IMG/VR virus record: IMGVR_UViG_3300031766_002224
Span: 1 to 57,147 of that record
Reading direction: 5' to 3' (one strand)
DNA length: 57,147 nt
Source of the DNA: a virus
This document shows, piece by piece, positions 34,679-47,500 of the stretch (position 1 is the first letter of the stretch; the number at the start of each line of letters is the position of its first letter). A model generated the notes under the pieces. The model saw nothing but the letters and a program-made list of their open reading frames with translations. It was not told the origin of the DNA and did no database searches. A program made the translations under genes and the position numbers.

Positions 34679-36147
34679 TAATCCACTCTAAATCTAAACT
34701 TTTCTTCTAATTCTTTGAACTTATCATTATCTTTGTGCAAAAAGCTCATCTCATATAAATAGTTTGATTCTAAAATTGACATATCTAATTCAAAAAAAGA
34801 GCCGCTAATGTCGTATGACATCCTAGAAAACGACTTGCCTAAGGCGCTGCCCGTGGAATATGGTATTACCACATAGTCGTCCACCACTCTGCTTATCTTA
34901 TAATAAGCTTCGCGGATATTGTTCACAGGAGCGTTGGTTGAGGCCACAGTATATACATTCGGTTTCCAATTTCTATCCCTGGTATATAATCTGAACGTCT
35001 CTCTTTCTGAAGTTTTGTATGAATCTTTCATATTTACCACGCTTGCTACGTACTCTGACTTTTCGTATGAGGTAGATAAAACATCTTGGTACACCGTGAA
35101 GCCTGAACCTGTAAACATTGGCGTCTTTAGGCCAGATGATGAGGTCGACCAGATGTCAAATAGCGAGGTCTTAGCTCCGGTGTATGCAAATTGTGCTTTA
35201 TACGTACCTGTGTTTACTCTGCTCGCTGTTACGAAAGTAGGGTCTGCTGCCACAACTCCGCCGGCGATAGATAGTGTCTCAGGTGATGCGCCTGCGGCGT
35301 CTCCTAACGAAGACGAGTACATTTGTACAACCAGTACAGAGCCGGTGTCCGGAATGTCTGACAATGAGCCTCTGTGCCTGTTATATAAATATATATTATT
35401 TAAATTGTCGGATGCGGGTGCCATGCTGCTAGATTTAAAAATGTTGCCTCTGTCGTCAAGAATAGAATCTTCAAATTGGGCTTCAATTGTTGGCCTCTTG
35501 AAGAAAAATTCCGTTCCGCGCGCAAAGAACCTTTTCGTATAGTAAGACCTCTCAAGACTTCCGTCTTCAAATGCTCCGGACATTCTCAGCATTAATCCAT
35601 AATCTGATATGGTTCCTGCCACCCATGCTTCTACGATGTTTGTAATATCCACACTTAAGTCTTCATATCCTCCGCTGAAGTGGGCTGTTTTTTCGTATAT
35701 TAAATTTGGGCTGTAATCTCCTCCAGGTGACGTCCAAGATATTCCATGACTGGCAGACACCCAGTTGCTTGCATCTGCGTCTGAGTAGAGCTCCATGTCC
35801 AAACCCACGCCCTCGTTCCAAGCGCGCGTCAGGGGGTTCACGCATATCTTAAAGTTCTTCGGTAATGTTTCTCCATGGGTCGCATTATGTAACTTAAGCT
35901 TAAAATCCACAGAGGCTGCAGCAGGTATTAATCCATCGGCGCGCGCTGACGTTATCTCTCCAATTGGAAACTGCATTATCATTCTAGACTTTTCTAAGGA
36001 GGAAGTGGTTGCTTGTCCGTATATGGAAAAAAGCTCCATGATATCTGAAGCTCCCATGTTTGAAAGAGATCCGGATGAGACCAGATTTTCTTTATACGCG
36101 TTGGTAATTGTGTTGTCTTTGGTTGCTATAAATTTTTTTATTGGCAT
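34678..36147 (-). CDS. Tail-region protein with DNRLRE-like N-terminal domain
   Basis: A 489-residue protein. Residues about 1-210 resemble the DNRLRE beta-sandwich found in secreted and cell-surface proteins: an early D-N-T-I-T, then S-R-M-I-M-Q-F, V-D-F-K-L-K-L-H, L-T-R-A-W-N-E-G, a G-I-S-W-T-S-P-G-G-D-Y loop, D-I-T-N-I-V-E-A-W and Y-G-L-M-L-R. This is an unusual domain for a phage and would suit a fibre or carbohydrate-contact role. The C-terminal half is beta-rich with no recognised domain. Its ATG overlaps the gp6 stop (TAATG) and its own stop overlaps the start of the giant fibre gene, so gp6, this protein and the giant protein are coupled. The domain call is by eye. Confidence 0.8.
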   Translation of the reverse strand: MPIKKFIATKDNTITNAYKENLVSSGSLSNMGASDIMELFSIYGQATTSSLEKSRMIMQFPIGEITSARADGLIPAAASVDFKLKLHNATHGETLPKNFKICVNPLTRAWNEGVGLDMELYSDADASNWVSASHGISWTSPGGDYSPNLIYEKTAHFSGGYEDLSVDITNIVEAWVAGTISDYGLMLRMSGAFEDGSLERSYYTKRFFARGTEFFFKRPTIEAQFEDSILDDRGNIFKSSSMAPASDNLNNIYLYNRHRGSLSDIPDTGSVLVVQMYSSSLGDAAGASPETLSIAGGVVAADPTFVTASRVNTGTYKAQFAYTGAKTSLFDIWSTSSSGLKTPMFTGSGFTVYQDVLSTSYEKSEYVASVVNMKDSYKTSERETFRLYTRDRNWKPNVYTVASTNAPVNNIREAYYKISRVVDDYVVIPYSTGSALGKSFSRMSYDISGSFFELDMSILESNYLYEMSFLHKDNDKFKELEEKFRFRVD

Positions 36148-37949
36148 TATTTAATGACCCCTGTAATATCTGATTGTTTTTTTATTTCCCATATGAAATC
36201 TTCTGGCATATAGACCATAGAACCATCAGGTGCAACGTTAGGAGAGATGTCATAGCGCGTGTCAGAAAAGCCTGTCCCACTTTTTACCTTCACTTGTACT
36301 TTGTTCACTCTACTTATCATTGGCATGAGATTTAATATCCTCTCAATTTCGCCAATCGAAAATGCTTGGCCGATTTCCGGAGTGGTTAAACTTATTTCTT
36401 CAAATAAGAATTCTCTTATTCTAGGCATTGCAGTGTTCAGGTCCTCTTTATCCGCGAGGGTTATATCCAAGTGCAAGCCTAGATTTAAAATTGACGCGTC
36501 GTAAATATCTATAGTGTCGGACACCATCTTGACAGAACCTATCCATTTTTTTAAGTTTTTCTTCAACAAAGAGCTGGCCGTTTGAAGGTTTCCTTCCTCG
36601 TCTTCCGATATGCAATATAAATTCAAGTTTCTTCTTAGTCCGTTCGAGTCTCGATGCACGGCCGCTTTTCTTATTTTTCCAAACTTTGGCGGCATAGCAT
36701 AACTCATACCAGTTATGTCTCTAGCTGTGACGGCGCGCCCTTGGGCACCGATTGCAGCCTGACATGTCACCGCGATTTCTTTTGTTGATTGAAAGCGGAC
36801 TAGTCCGTTGAAAGGTTCATCATTCGTGCACGACAAATTGTTTCTAACGAAGTCCATGTTAGGCTGTCCGAAATCTATTTCGTTGTCAAAAACCATCTCT
36901 GGTGTTATGATCTTTGTGACGGCGCCGATTGCGATATTAGAGTTATCACTGCTATTTGAGCGATATGTTATTGTCAACGTGGTGTTCTGGGGGCCCACTC
37001 CGTACTTATCTGATTTTAAATATTTTCCAGGGACCATAACTCTATCAGAGACGTGTTTCCTACTGTGTCTTTGAAGGAAGAAATCTGGGGAATGTGCTGG
37101 TTGGTTCTTTATCTTTAATGTATCTTCCGAGCCATACCCAAATTCAAGAAGTTTTCTGGAGCCTTCCTCAAAGAAACGAAACCGGCGAGGGACTGGCAAG
37201 TCTATCATCCTTTCCACTAACTCTCCCGAATCAGCGTCCTTGTCTCTTATTTCTTTAGTTATTGTGTTGAGGCTAAGATTTCCCACCTCATAATATCTAT
37301 TGCCCTCTGTATCAATTACATCCAGTATCTCTGTACAGGACATGTCTGGGACTTCCACTTGCAAAAAGTGGTTATACTGGCCAACTTCTACTACAAACTT
37401 CTTTATTTCACCTGCAATGCAGTTAGCTCGTTTCTCTACATAATATACTAATGAGCGCGTCCCGTCTGTACTGTAGCTGGTTGTCACGTGTTTATCTGTT
37501 AATGGATTAATTATAATATCTTCTGCTAACTCTACCTGCTGGCCGGACTCGCTAGCCATTATTGAACCTTTCATTAACGTATATCCACCATTTAAATCTG
37601 GAGATACTTGGTCTTCTGACACCACCATCGGGAGGCGCAGCACAACCGTGCCTTGCGGTGGTGTTTCTCCCAAAAATACGCCTGCTCTTCTGGCTCCAGC
37701 CGTGAGACCCATGCCAGTCCGTGCGAACTCAACGAAACCTTCGTTAGCTACAAATTGAGCATAAAAGTTCAACTGCTCACCAACCATAGCTACCAAGTCG
37801 AACATCAGAGAACCAAAACTAGTTTTGCTAAAATCCCTATAGGTATCCGGATAGTATGTTTCTGCTCTGTTTAATATTTTTTGCTTTATCTCATCAAACG
37901 TAACACTTGTGTATTCTGTGTTTGGTAATCCTCTGTCATTATTTGGCAT
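36147..37949 (-). CDS. gp6: Baseplate wedge protein, T4 gp6/gpJ-like
   Basis: A 600-residue baseplate wedge component. The N-terminal segment is characteristic: Y-P-D-T-Y-R-D-F-S-K-T-S, G-S-L-M-F-D-L-V-A-M-V-G, then L-N-F-Y-A-Q-F-V-A-N-E. T4 gp6 (660 residues) forms the dimeric ring that ties wedges together around the hub and transmits sheath contraction; P2 gpJ is the equivalent in simpler tails. The C-terminal domain (T-P-E-I-G-Q-A-F-S-I-G-E-I) also fits J-like proteins. A GGAG site precedes the ATG. The gp25-like gene ends 24 bases upstream, the usual gp25-gp6 order in contractile tails. Confidence 0.9.
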   Translation of the reverse strand: MPNNDRGLPNTEYTSVTFDEIKQKILNRAETYYPDTYRDFSKTSFGSLMFDLVAMVGEQLNFYAQFVANEGFVEFARTGMGLTAGARRAGVFLGETPPQGTVVLRLPMVVSEDQVSPDLNGGYTLMKGSIMASESGQQVELAEDIIINPLTDKHVTTSYSTDGTRSLVYYVEKRANCIAGEIKKFVVEVGQYNHFLQVEVPDMSCTEILDVIDTEGNRYYEVGNLSLNTITKEIRDKDADSGELVERMIDLPVPRRFRFFEEGSRKLLEFGYGSEDTLKIKNQPAHSPDFFLQRHSRKHVSDRVMVPGKYLKSDKYGVGPQNTTLTITYRSNSSDNSNIAIGAVTKIITPEMVFDNEIDFGQPNMDFVRNNLSCTNDEPFNGLVRFQSTKEIAVTCQAAIGAQGRAVTARDITGMSYAMPPKFGKIRKAAVHRDSNGLRRNLNLYCISEDEEGNLQTASSLLKKNLKKWIGSVKMVSDTIDIYDASILNLGLHLDITLADKEDLNTAMPRIREFLFEEISLTTPEIGQAFSIGEIERILNLMPMISRVNKVQVKVKSGTGFSDTRYDISPNVAPDGSMVYMPEDFIWEIKKQSDITGVIK

Positions 37950-37973
37950 CTGTATATCTCCGTGTCTTTTTAT

Positions 37974-38498
37974 TTAAAGCATTGTTGTGTCACTAACCAA
38001 AGACTCTCTTCGGTTTAGTATATCTATTCCTTGAAATCTAGTCGCGTCAAGATCTTTGGCTCTGAATCCGTCCATAGCTTTCTCGAATACCGTTGTGAAG
38101 CCAATTGAGCCAAGAACTGTATAGGCCATTGTAATTTTTACTCGATTGCTATCGATATCTTCGTCTGTATAGTTGAAAGAAATATCAACCAATTTAACCT
38201 GAGGTAGATGGCGGCGCAACTGCTCTTGAATGTTTGGACCCAAAGACTGTAATTTTTCAGAGTTTGGGTACTCAAAAATATAATGCTTTAGGCCCACGCC
38301 AATCTCTGGGCTCATTGGCCATTCCCCAGGGCTAGTCATCAATAAATTTATAAAATTTTTCTTGTAAGATTCCTCTATAGAAGTTATGGGTCGGTATGGT
38401 CCATAGGCTACATCATACTCAAGCGGAAAGTGTGGTTGTTGTTGGTTTTTTATATTTCGCTTTGCGTTCCTTGAAACAATATCATTTAATATTGACAT
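37974..38498 (-). CDS. gp25: Baseplate wedge protein, T4 gp25-like
   Basis: A 174-residue protein of the gp25/GpW family, the most conserved wedge protein of contractile tails and type VI secretion systems; it clamps gp6 and starts sheath assembly. The conserved N-L-L-M-T-S-P-G-E-W-P-M then I-G-V-G-L-K-H-Y-I-F-E corresponds to the family core, including the Glu-Pro-Arg-like turn (here E-W-P). I chose ATG 38498 over an upstream GTG at 38507 because AAGGAG lies 8 bases before it, whereas the GTG overlaps that site. T4 gp25 is 132 residues; the extra length is mostly at the N- and C-termini. Confidence 0.92.
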   Translation of the reverse strand: MSILNDIVSRNAKRNIKNQQQPHFPLEYDVAYGPYRPITSIEESYKKNFINLLMTSPGEWPMSPEIGVGLKHYIFEYPNSEKLQSLGPNIQEQLRRHLPQVKLVDISFNYTDEDIDSNRVKITMAYTVLGSIGFTTVFEKAMDGFRAKDLDATRFQGIDILNRRESLVSDTTML

Positions 38499-38520
38499 AT
38501 CCAACACTCCTTTTACTCTC

Positions 38521-38528
38521 TAAATAGT
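38521..38528 (-). promoter_or_regulatory. ACTATTTA element before gp25
   Basis: ACTATTTA on the minus strand, 23 bases before the gp25-like ATG and 13 bases before the AAGGAG ribosome site. It is the same octamer found in the spacers at 7208-7233 and 17686-17693, though the GATTTTAAACAA partner block is absent here. It lies in a 39-bp gap after the giant 3064-residue gene and could begin a transcript for gp25, gp6 and the fibre genes. Confidence 0.3.
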
Positions 38529-38537
38529 ACATATTAA

Positions 38538-41500
38538 TTATTCTTCGTCGCATTCTGTGTACTCAGCTGGTTTAATCTTAGAACAATTAGGTCTCTTCAA
38601 GTTCTTATCTGATTCTAATTGAGGGGTGCTCAAAGCCAACACAGTAAACGGTGATAATGGGTGGCCATATCTACCAAATTGACCTATATCATATTTTCCT
38701 TCTGGCTTAGGTGCCCAAGCCTCCGAAACATCAAGGCACGGGATTGCAAAGGCCATACTTAAATCCAGCATGGGTAGGTTTCCAGAAAACGCGTAAGAAA
38801 TCGTCTTCGCTAAAGTTATACCTAGAGGTTTCGGATTCCATGCAAGGAGATGTGCTAATGAACCAAGCATATCAATGGCGCCGGTGTGAACTATCGGGGC
38901 ATACTTACCATTGTTTTTGCCCCGTGGCGCGTCGGGGCCACCGGGAAGATATAAACCATTCACGAGGCTATCTTCTAAAGTTTCTACACTTAAACCTTCC
39001 CAACTTAAATTTTTAATATCACAATTTAGATAATGTTGTCGCATCTCTTTATATGCGGGGTCAATTACGTTTGCCACGCCGCGGAACAATATTGAAGGAA
39101 GTTCCGTTATTAGTTTCCAAAGATCCTTTATGAATTTTATAAAGAACTCTGCGCTAGGCAAAGGAAAATCAAAACAGTCTGCAGATTCTGGGTGCGTTGG
39201 CCAGTTGTTCTTCATAATATTACGGAAGTCAGCAGCAGATAAGGGTATCAACTGGTCCCTCTGAGACATTGGAGTTGACGCCACCATGCCTAAAAAGGCG
39301 ATGGCGGCCTTTGTTGGGGAGAAGAGAGTTGGTAACCCGTTATATCCCGACAAGACCGCGGTTGCAAAAATAGAATTAATTGTCATGTACCTCCTTATCG
39401 GAAATATGTGGTCGAACACATGCCTGTATTCCTCTCTCGCTTTAAGTCGGGACACCATATATTTCCTGTGGTGAATCACACCTGTACCTGTCCTGCCCGA
39501 AAAAATGGATTCACATGTTTCCAAATCAAGCACTCGTTCCTCAGACACTAAAGGCAAATGAACAATTTCTCTAAAACTTGCGGCGGCGCTGTAGTCTGCC
39601 GACCTAGTGAGTCCTAGGGGGCCTGCTTCATTCTGCTCCGCAACCAAGAAGGACTTCTGTATTCTGGAATTTTCGTGAATATCTTCTTGGTAGTTATTTT
39701 TTAAATACTCAACAAGGTCCTCATCATAAAACTTTGAAATTAGGCGGATGCCGTGATGAAATTCGGACTGTTCTATTATATTTCTATACCTTACTGTCTC
39801 TACATGGCCAGACAGAACTTTTATCAAAGAGTCGAAGGCCCAAGTGGGAAAAACTATTTCCTTTTCTTCTGGATTTTCTATTGCGAAGTAAGCTCTACTG
39901 AAGTCGGGGTGCTCGGTTTCGAGTCCTCTACGAGCGTCTTCTAGTTCGCTTAAGAGGTCCGGGTCTAATATTTCTCCTGATATCCTTACATAATCTTCCA
40001 AGAAGAAGTGTGAATCTTGAGGAGAGACAAATGGTAATGCCGTAGAGTTGTTATCTTCTAGTTCCCTCCTATACTGAAAAAACTCAATATCTGAGGTTAA
40101 TTCTTGGACTCCTCCAATCTTTTCTTCAGTATACCAATCATAAAAGTCCACGTCGCGTCGGTCAAAATTGAAAGCTTGTTTTGAGAAGTCTGGAAATTTT
40201 ATTATCTCCTGCTCTATTAAGCGTCTTAGAGCACTGTTTGGGTTGGTTATACCTACCGTTTTCTCTACTATTCTTCTCCACTTGGAGCGAAGGAAGCTAG
40301 AACTTTCTAGTTCACCCTTCACATGTTCTATTACATATTCAATAAACAGTGGGTCAGAAATAATTGGCTCAATATCCCAAACAGAATAAGCCAATCCACC
40401 TTTCAGCATGGTGTCAAGTATACAGACTCTGACGAAGGCTTTGAGGCTGATTGATTGCATGGCGATATCAATTGGTCCAGGATCATCAAAATCTCGGTTT
40501 ACAGTTGAGTTCTCTGGCTTAGCGGTTTCTTTCATTATTTCCGCATGAGTCTCCTCTAGAATGACCTTGTCGAAAGATAGAGAAGATGCTTCGACTAGTC
40601 CGTATCTGTTAGTTACACATCCCGTTGATTCATTGTATGATGGTTTTGCGGAGATTCTTCTGTCCAACTCTTCTGCATAATCTTTATCAAAAAGCCTTGA
40701 ATCTCTTATTTCATCCAACAAGCTGCTCATGATGTTTTGTTGCTTTTCTAAGAACAAATCTTCGTATAGTTTCTTTTTCAGATTGTCAGTGCCCCGGGGT
40801 GCTCGGTAACCTAAACCTCCCTGAATACTCTGAATAGCTAGCCTCATGAATGATTCTCTCTTTGAGTAATATTTCTCTTCATTTTGACCTACCGGCAAGT
40901 GGCCGGGGTCGGGGCGGTTATGGCGTGTCATTGATAAAGGCAGGGGTTCACAAAACTTAAAAGTTTTAGGTTTTGTATCATTTGGCTGTCCCAAGTGAAA
41001 ATCACTAGAAATTGTTATATCATACCTTTCCAGCCCTGTCTTCGAAGGGTATTCGATATACTCTATCTTGGGATGATATAAACCAAGTTGCAGAGATAAT
41101 TCTGTTATAGCGGTACCGCTTGATTTAAGTATCTCAGTGTTGTTCATTACTTTATCCAACATTAAAAGATGTTTTGGGGTAACTATTGATGGACGATTTC
41201 TAAACGTTTCGATTATTGTATCTGTCAGTCCCGTTAATCTCTCGTTAATCAATTTAAGTAGGCCCGGGTGGTTGGGCCCTCTTTGGTCTAAAATTGTTGC
41301 GACACTTTCAAAGTGATGAATTCCCTCGGCATCTGTTACTGCACTGAGAATCCTTTCCTTTCTTCCTTCGCGAACATAAGAACCGCGGTTATCAATAGAG
41401 TTTGTTATTGCATGTTGGATTGTTTCGAAAACTTCCAACGTACTTTTTAATCTAAGACTTTCCGGTACCAGTGGATTATCCAAGCTAGCCGCGAGCCATG

Positions 41501-44500
41501 GGTTCAATTTGAATCCTCCAGATCTGGGGCCTCCATCTCCAACGCTGGGCATGTAAGGCCGGAAATATTCTATCTCCGCCAATGCTTGACTGTACAAAAG
41601 TCTAAAGCGCGCGGATTGCGGAAAATGGGTTAGCGCGGTGTCTCGAATTTCGTAATCGCGGGATAGATTAATATCAAGTGAAAAGTGGCGCTCCATAGCT
41701 TTGGCAGCGGCTGCAAGGCTGCTGGTTATATGGTATGGCGTACCCTCAGTGCTGTCATTTGTCTCAAGAGACTTTCTTTGGTAGATATTCCATTCATAAT
41801 CCTCAGAATTACTACCATCACGTGAGCTCAAAAACTCTTCATAAATATGTTTAAATTCTTCTCTAATCTCAGCGCAGGCCACAGGTGAGTCATCATCACT
41901 AAACCTAGATGATATCTCAGAAACGATTTGCTGGAATACCTGATAGTCAGAATCAGAAAAGCCGCGGAGTGCTACCATTCCCGTATATCTCTCTAGTGGA
42001 ATCGCTGAGAGTACAAATTCTCCTCTGCTGTCCGGATCCGTTATTGACTCGTAATATTCTTCATATGAAATACTTTCAACGCCGGTTGTGAAAAATTCGT
42101 ATCCAGCGGCGCCGCGTTCGAGCTGGTTCAATACACCTCTATAAGAGCCCCCTTGTGCTTCCATCCTGGGTGCGCCTTCGGCATTAAATCTCCAGACAGT
42201 GGTTAACTCTCTGTCCACTAGTGCGTCTAGGGGTCCTCCGGATGGACGGTGGCATGCCATAACAAAATCCTTAGGTGACCGGGTCACTCTGTTTTTTGCA
42301 AAGACGTGATGGGTCTTGCCTTCTACTTCTTTAAACGGCACTTCTTCTGTTTCGAACAGAGTATATAAGAGCATTGCGTTGTACCAGTTAACATCTACCG
42401 GTGTGTTTAGCTTCATTAATGCTCCGGAAAAAATATCCTTGGTGGGGTCTGATATTTTTATTATATAATCTAAGAATTTTGCTGAACGGACTTCGCTATC
42501 GTAAGGTACTCCAGATTCCTTCTCCGGAGCTATAAAATAATCAATAAACTCTTGTTCCGTGACTGAATTTGGAGAATATGGATTATTAACGCCGAGCCGA
42601 GGAATAGGATCCCAGTCACCGGTTTCATTGTTCTTTATTTCAAATTCACGAATAAGAGAATCAATATCCTCTAGAAGTTCGTCAAGATTTGTGATTCTGT
42701 ATTCCCTGAACAGTTCAGCGTATTGGTATTGTTTTTCTAGTGTTAACGTAGAATAATCTAGGTCCTCCTCGTTGCTAAACTGAAATGGGTCTTTTTGCCA
42801 GATATTGTCTTTGTGTTCATCATAGTATCCTTGAAATGATAGATAAGGGAGTCCGTCAGTTTGATATCGTTCTTGGTCTTCTGATGATAAATCAGGTTGA
42901 AATCGGCCAGAATCCAAAATCAATTCAAAAAGCTTTGTCAACCAAGCTGGCTCCTCCTCCTGTCCTAATGAATCAGGGTCGCCAGAGTTGCGTCGACGCT
43001 GGTACTCGTCATCCGCTTCTTGTGCCGCGGTAATCATTTCGTCTCGATAATTATCAATTATAAATTTCAAAGATTGGACCACTGCAGTGCTTGGAGATTC
43101 TTCATCTGTGCCCATAAATGCGTTGCCGCGGAGGCCGGCTGCTACTTCTAGTTGTTGGATAAAAACAGGCACATGTCGTACAGTGGGCAAGTTTGTATAA
43201 TCAAAGCTGGAATTATCACGATGTAGTTGCCAATATCCGCGGAGGGCGCCCGTGATGACGTGGAAAAGAACATATGAAAGGCCGTGGAATTCCCATGCGA
43301 ATCCGCGCTCGCTGAGAAAGTCTTCGTATTCAGACCCAGGAACAAGGGTTTCCAGCGGCCGGTAAGTTCGCGTGAACTCCTCTCCATCGGTTCCCCAACC
43401 GATGGTGTGAACTTGTTCTGCCACCAACCTGATTTGGCCGTTCTCATCGGGCACCTGCGCCGGCGGCGGTGGTCCATCAATATACAACTTTCCGGCGCCA
43501 GGGCGCGCTTTTCGTCTGCCATCCTGAGGTCGGCCGGACGAAACGAAGCATTGTTTGTGAAATTCTATAAGTTCCTTGAGCTTTTTAGCTCTTTTATAAA
43601 GTTCTCCACCCTTGTTTATTAATTCCTGGGCTCGGTCTTGCGTGATTTCTTCAGGTCCTTGTCCTAATACTTGTTGAGTATATTGATTGAAAGCAGGTGT
43701 TTGATTCTCCAAACTTGCAACGTAAGCTGCAAGTTGGGTCAGTGATGCTTCGAATTTTAATGACTGAGAGTCAGAATACTGATCAGTGCCTGCTTCGGGC
43801 TCCGTAGGTAGATTCAAAGACATTGCTGGCACATAAGCATCGAGTGCACTCACGTAAGAATCCTTTGCTCCAGAAAAACAATTCTTAATTGTATTATCTA
43901 GCTCCTTCTTAAGGAAGTCTGGATAATCCGATACTATTGCGCTAGGGTCTCCCGGCCTATATGCATCTGGTATTAGGTTCCCTACGTTGTTACCTGAGAG
44001 TGCTCTTAGGTCGTCCTGCTTCTTGTTCATCTCATCCTTGGCCATCTGTACCACTTTGTCTATTTCTTCGTCTGACAGTGTACTGTCGCCTGTCTGAAGC
44101 CTGTTTCTAATATCCGACAAGTAATCTGATATTTCTACACAGCTTTTTGGAGTTGCAAGGGTTGTCGACTTTTGTAATTCTTCACATATGCCATAAGGCA
44201 ACAATGTGCCTATTAAGTCAAAATAATTTAATATGTCGCTCTCATTAACCAGGTCACCTTCTAATCCGTTCTTCTCTAAAAGTCTTTGTACCATCAACAT
44301 ACTAGCGTTATCTAATGGCTTACCTGACAATAGCCGACACAGTTCTTGGCCCGTGGTTATATTTGCCACATCCTCAAAGAACACCTTGGCTGATTCTTTT
44401 CTTTCTGGTGCTATCCCTATGTCAACCAGAGATGCTGCCAATGCTGGTGCAAATGCTGTATCGCCCGTTAAAGAGCCGGCAGCAACGAAGTCTCTCAATT

Positions 44501-47500
44501 GTTCCTCACAAAAAGGAATTGCTAACTTGTCAATCAGGGCTCTTGCGAATGAGCATGCGATCCGAATAAGTATTTGTTTTATATTGTCTTGTAAGAACCG
44601 CCACACCGCAGCATACCAGCCCAGGACAGGTATCCTTGGAAATGGAGGTAAATAAAAACTTGGAAGTTTTATATCAAAGCCAGGCAATCGAATACATTTC
44701 AGCCAGTCGCAAAGCAAAGAAGCTAAATCGAGCTTATCAAAAAACTCTTTATATAAATCTTCCATCGTACACATGTCACCCATAGCTCTAAGTGCTGCTT
44801 CTTCGTCAAATGTATCATTAAAAGAACTTTCCCAATTCTTGGCAGAAGTATCCCAGTATTCGTTTGCTGGGTCGACAAATTCATCCTTTCCTATCTTGCT
44901 CCAAGCTGGCCCTATAGAGCTAGCGGGTGGTGTCTTTACTTGTAGACCAGTTGTGAATGTAGCAACATAAGAAGCTGCTTGTCTTTTTTCAAAATTAAAT
45001 CCCAAATCTTTACATGAGCCGCGGCCATCGTCGAAAACAGATATTATTTCGCCCGGGCGGTCTGTAAGCAAACCTGTCATTTCTAATATGTTACTTATAT
45101 AATTAACAGTACGCGGCCTTGAGAGTGCCTTTGATTTAAAAGCCTCTTGCACCGGTGCTGGGTCCCAGTTTGGTGTTGTAGATGGAGTCTCTACTAGGTT
45201 AAAAGCTCCAGATGTTACATCTCCTATATTCTTTCCGCCGGCTGTTGGCCACCATTTTCCATCGATTGACGTATCATTTTCTAAAAATATAGCGCATTCC
45301 ACAATCTTTTTGCCGTACTTTGGGCCCATGTATGTTTTAGTGCCGGTTTTAGGCTCTACATACTCAAATCCAATTATAATATTAGTTTTACTCGGGTTTT
45401 GCTCCATGTAGGTTGACACTGCTGGACCCCAATAGTCCTTGGCGGATAAAAGAAGGACATCTACAAATTCCGCTAGGAAAGTTTTCATTAGCCCAGATTC
45501 TTCTTTTGCGTTGAACTTGCTTCCCTTTTTAAAGACTATACCTTCTGAACTTATTATTTCTGCTGACTCCTGCAAGTCCTTTACTATAATGTTGATTCTT
45601 TCCGTCATTTCTTCGAGAGTTATTTGCAAAGCAGAAAATTGGGGCCGGCCGTTGGCGTCTTTCTTTTTTAGCTCTTTGTTTGAATCGTTCGCGATATTAT
45701 TAAAATATTCGGCATCCGTGTCGAACAAATCCAACTTCTGAAAGACATTGGTTCCCACGTCTCCAAGTTTACTTAGAACCATCCTAGTGTATTCGTGGTC
45801 TGACGCTCCGTTTAAATCCATGCCTAGTATAGACTTTAGCGCGCTGTTTAAATCAAATGGGCCTTGCTTGCCTAGGTCGATTGTTGGAGACTGGCCAACG
45901 GAGGCCCGGGCAGTTTCAGACCTTTGGGCTTCCTCTCTCAGTTTTCTAACAATTTCTCTTCGCTTTTTTCTAGCGTGAACCCTGTATTCTTCTTTCGTCC
46001 TGATAGCTTCTGATATATCTCCAGGTGCGCAGTCATCTTGTGTTGATTCAGATTGAGCTTCTTCAGGCTCTGCATTTGGAGTTGCTATTGGAATGTCGAG
46101 GCCATCTTTTATAAGATCTAATTTGCGCGTGCTCAGTTCGAATAATGCCCTATAGTGTTGTCCTGGACGCATTGATGGGGTCTTGAACTCAATGAACTTC
46201 ACCATCGGAGGTTCATTGCCCCAGCCGTCTACGTCTCTCCATGTTTGAACTGTTGGACCTTCTTCACTTTGGGCAGCCCTAGCGGCGCCTGGTTCAGTGG
46301 ACAACACCCAAAAACTATTTATCTTGTCTTCAGCTGTTATATCCTCTTCGTATTCCTCGGCAAGAGCGTCAATCTTTTGCTGAAGTACTTGGAGTCTTAG
46401 TGTCTCGTTAGTAGAACTATTAAAATTGCCTATCAAGGACATTTGTTCTTCGGTTTCTGTTATCTTTCTTTTTATTTGAACAAATCTTTCTATGTTTTTC
46501 TTAAGTTCTTTTGAGCTTCCAATAGGGTAAAACCCTATGTGTTCCGGAGGCTTCGGACCATCAGAGCCAAACAAAGTGGTGCTTACGAATTCATCCATAG
46601 TTGGCAAGTACCACACGTTTGTTTTTGAATTCTTCTTTACAACTTCGTCGAGCGCTTTATCTTCCATGTCCTTAATTACTTCTTCATCGTATGAAGGCAA
46701 AGGACCCTCGGCAGAAAGAAGGAACTCGGTTTCCAAATAATACCCTGTTTTGTCTTGACTTATATAGAAAGGTTCTGTTGCAACAAACGGGTCGGGATAA
46801 AAAACTCTCCGCAAGTTATCGGTAGCTTGTTGCGGTGTTTGCATATTTTGAGCTAGCTGGTTAGAATTATAATTCTCAATTGTGGATTTTGAAAAACTAT
46901 AAAGTACACTAATGTTTTCTCTCAAAATGTTGTATCGTATTGAGCCATATGGAAATATTGAAGAATTACCATCGAGCCACTGTGTATTACTAGACACTAT
47001 TTCCAAGTATGCACCTAGTTCATCTAGGTTGTTATATTTTATGGAGTCTTGCACAAAACCGGAATTAAGAAGGTCTTCCTTCGTCTGGCCTAAGCGCCCG
47101 GAATCAAAGTCTTCTATTAATACTTCCGGTAAAACGTCCACAACAGTCTCTCGCGCGGTGGCGAAGAAGTGTGCACTCGAATGTACATAACCTGTATTTG
47201 ATATAGTTGTATGTGGAAGCCAACCGTGCATTATAGCTAGAGTGGCCTCTCCTAGATTTCCAAGCTCCTGATTGAACAACACTTCCATAGCATCCAGCTG
47301 TTGTAAAATAGACCTACTATACTCTTCTTGTTTCTCTACTAATATAGAGGAATATCCCTGACTCGTTGCATCTAATAGGTTTTTAACTCCATACTTCTCA
47401 AACAAGTAACATAAGATTAGAAACTGATTCTGTGACTGATACATAGTCAGAGCGCGCTGCATTTTGGAATCAAAAGTAGCAGCCTGTTCTACGGAAATAG

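Noticed and set aside
34748-34765. Further TAAATAGT copy similar to the spacer motif
   Set aside because: It is inside coding sequence for N-Y-L-Y-E-M and has no start codon behind it. I did not count it as a regulatory copy.
34919-35542. Long plus-strand ORF (207 codons) opposite the DNRLRE-like gene
   Set aside because: It is antisense to a longer real gene with a good ribosome site and has no recognisable domain. All supported genes are on the minus strand.
38499-38507. GTG at 38507 as the start of gp25
   Set aside because: It overlaps the AAGGAG ribosome site. ATG 38498 has ideal spacing to that site.
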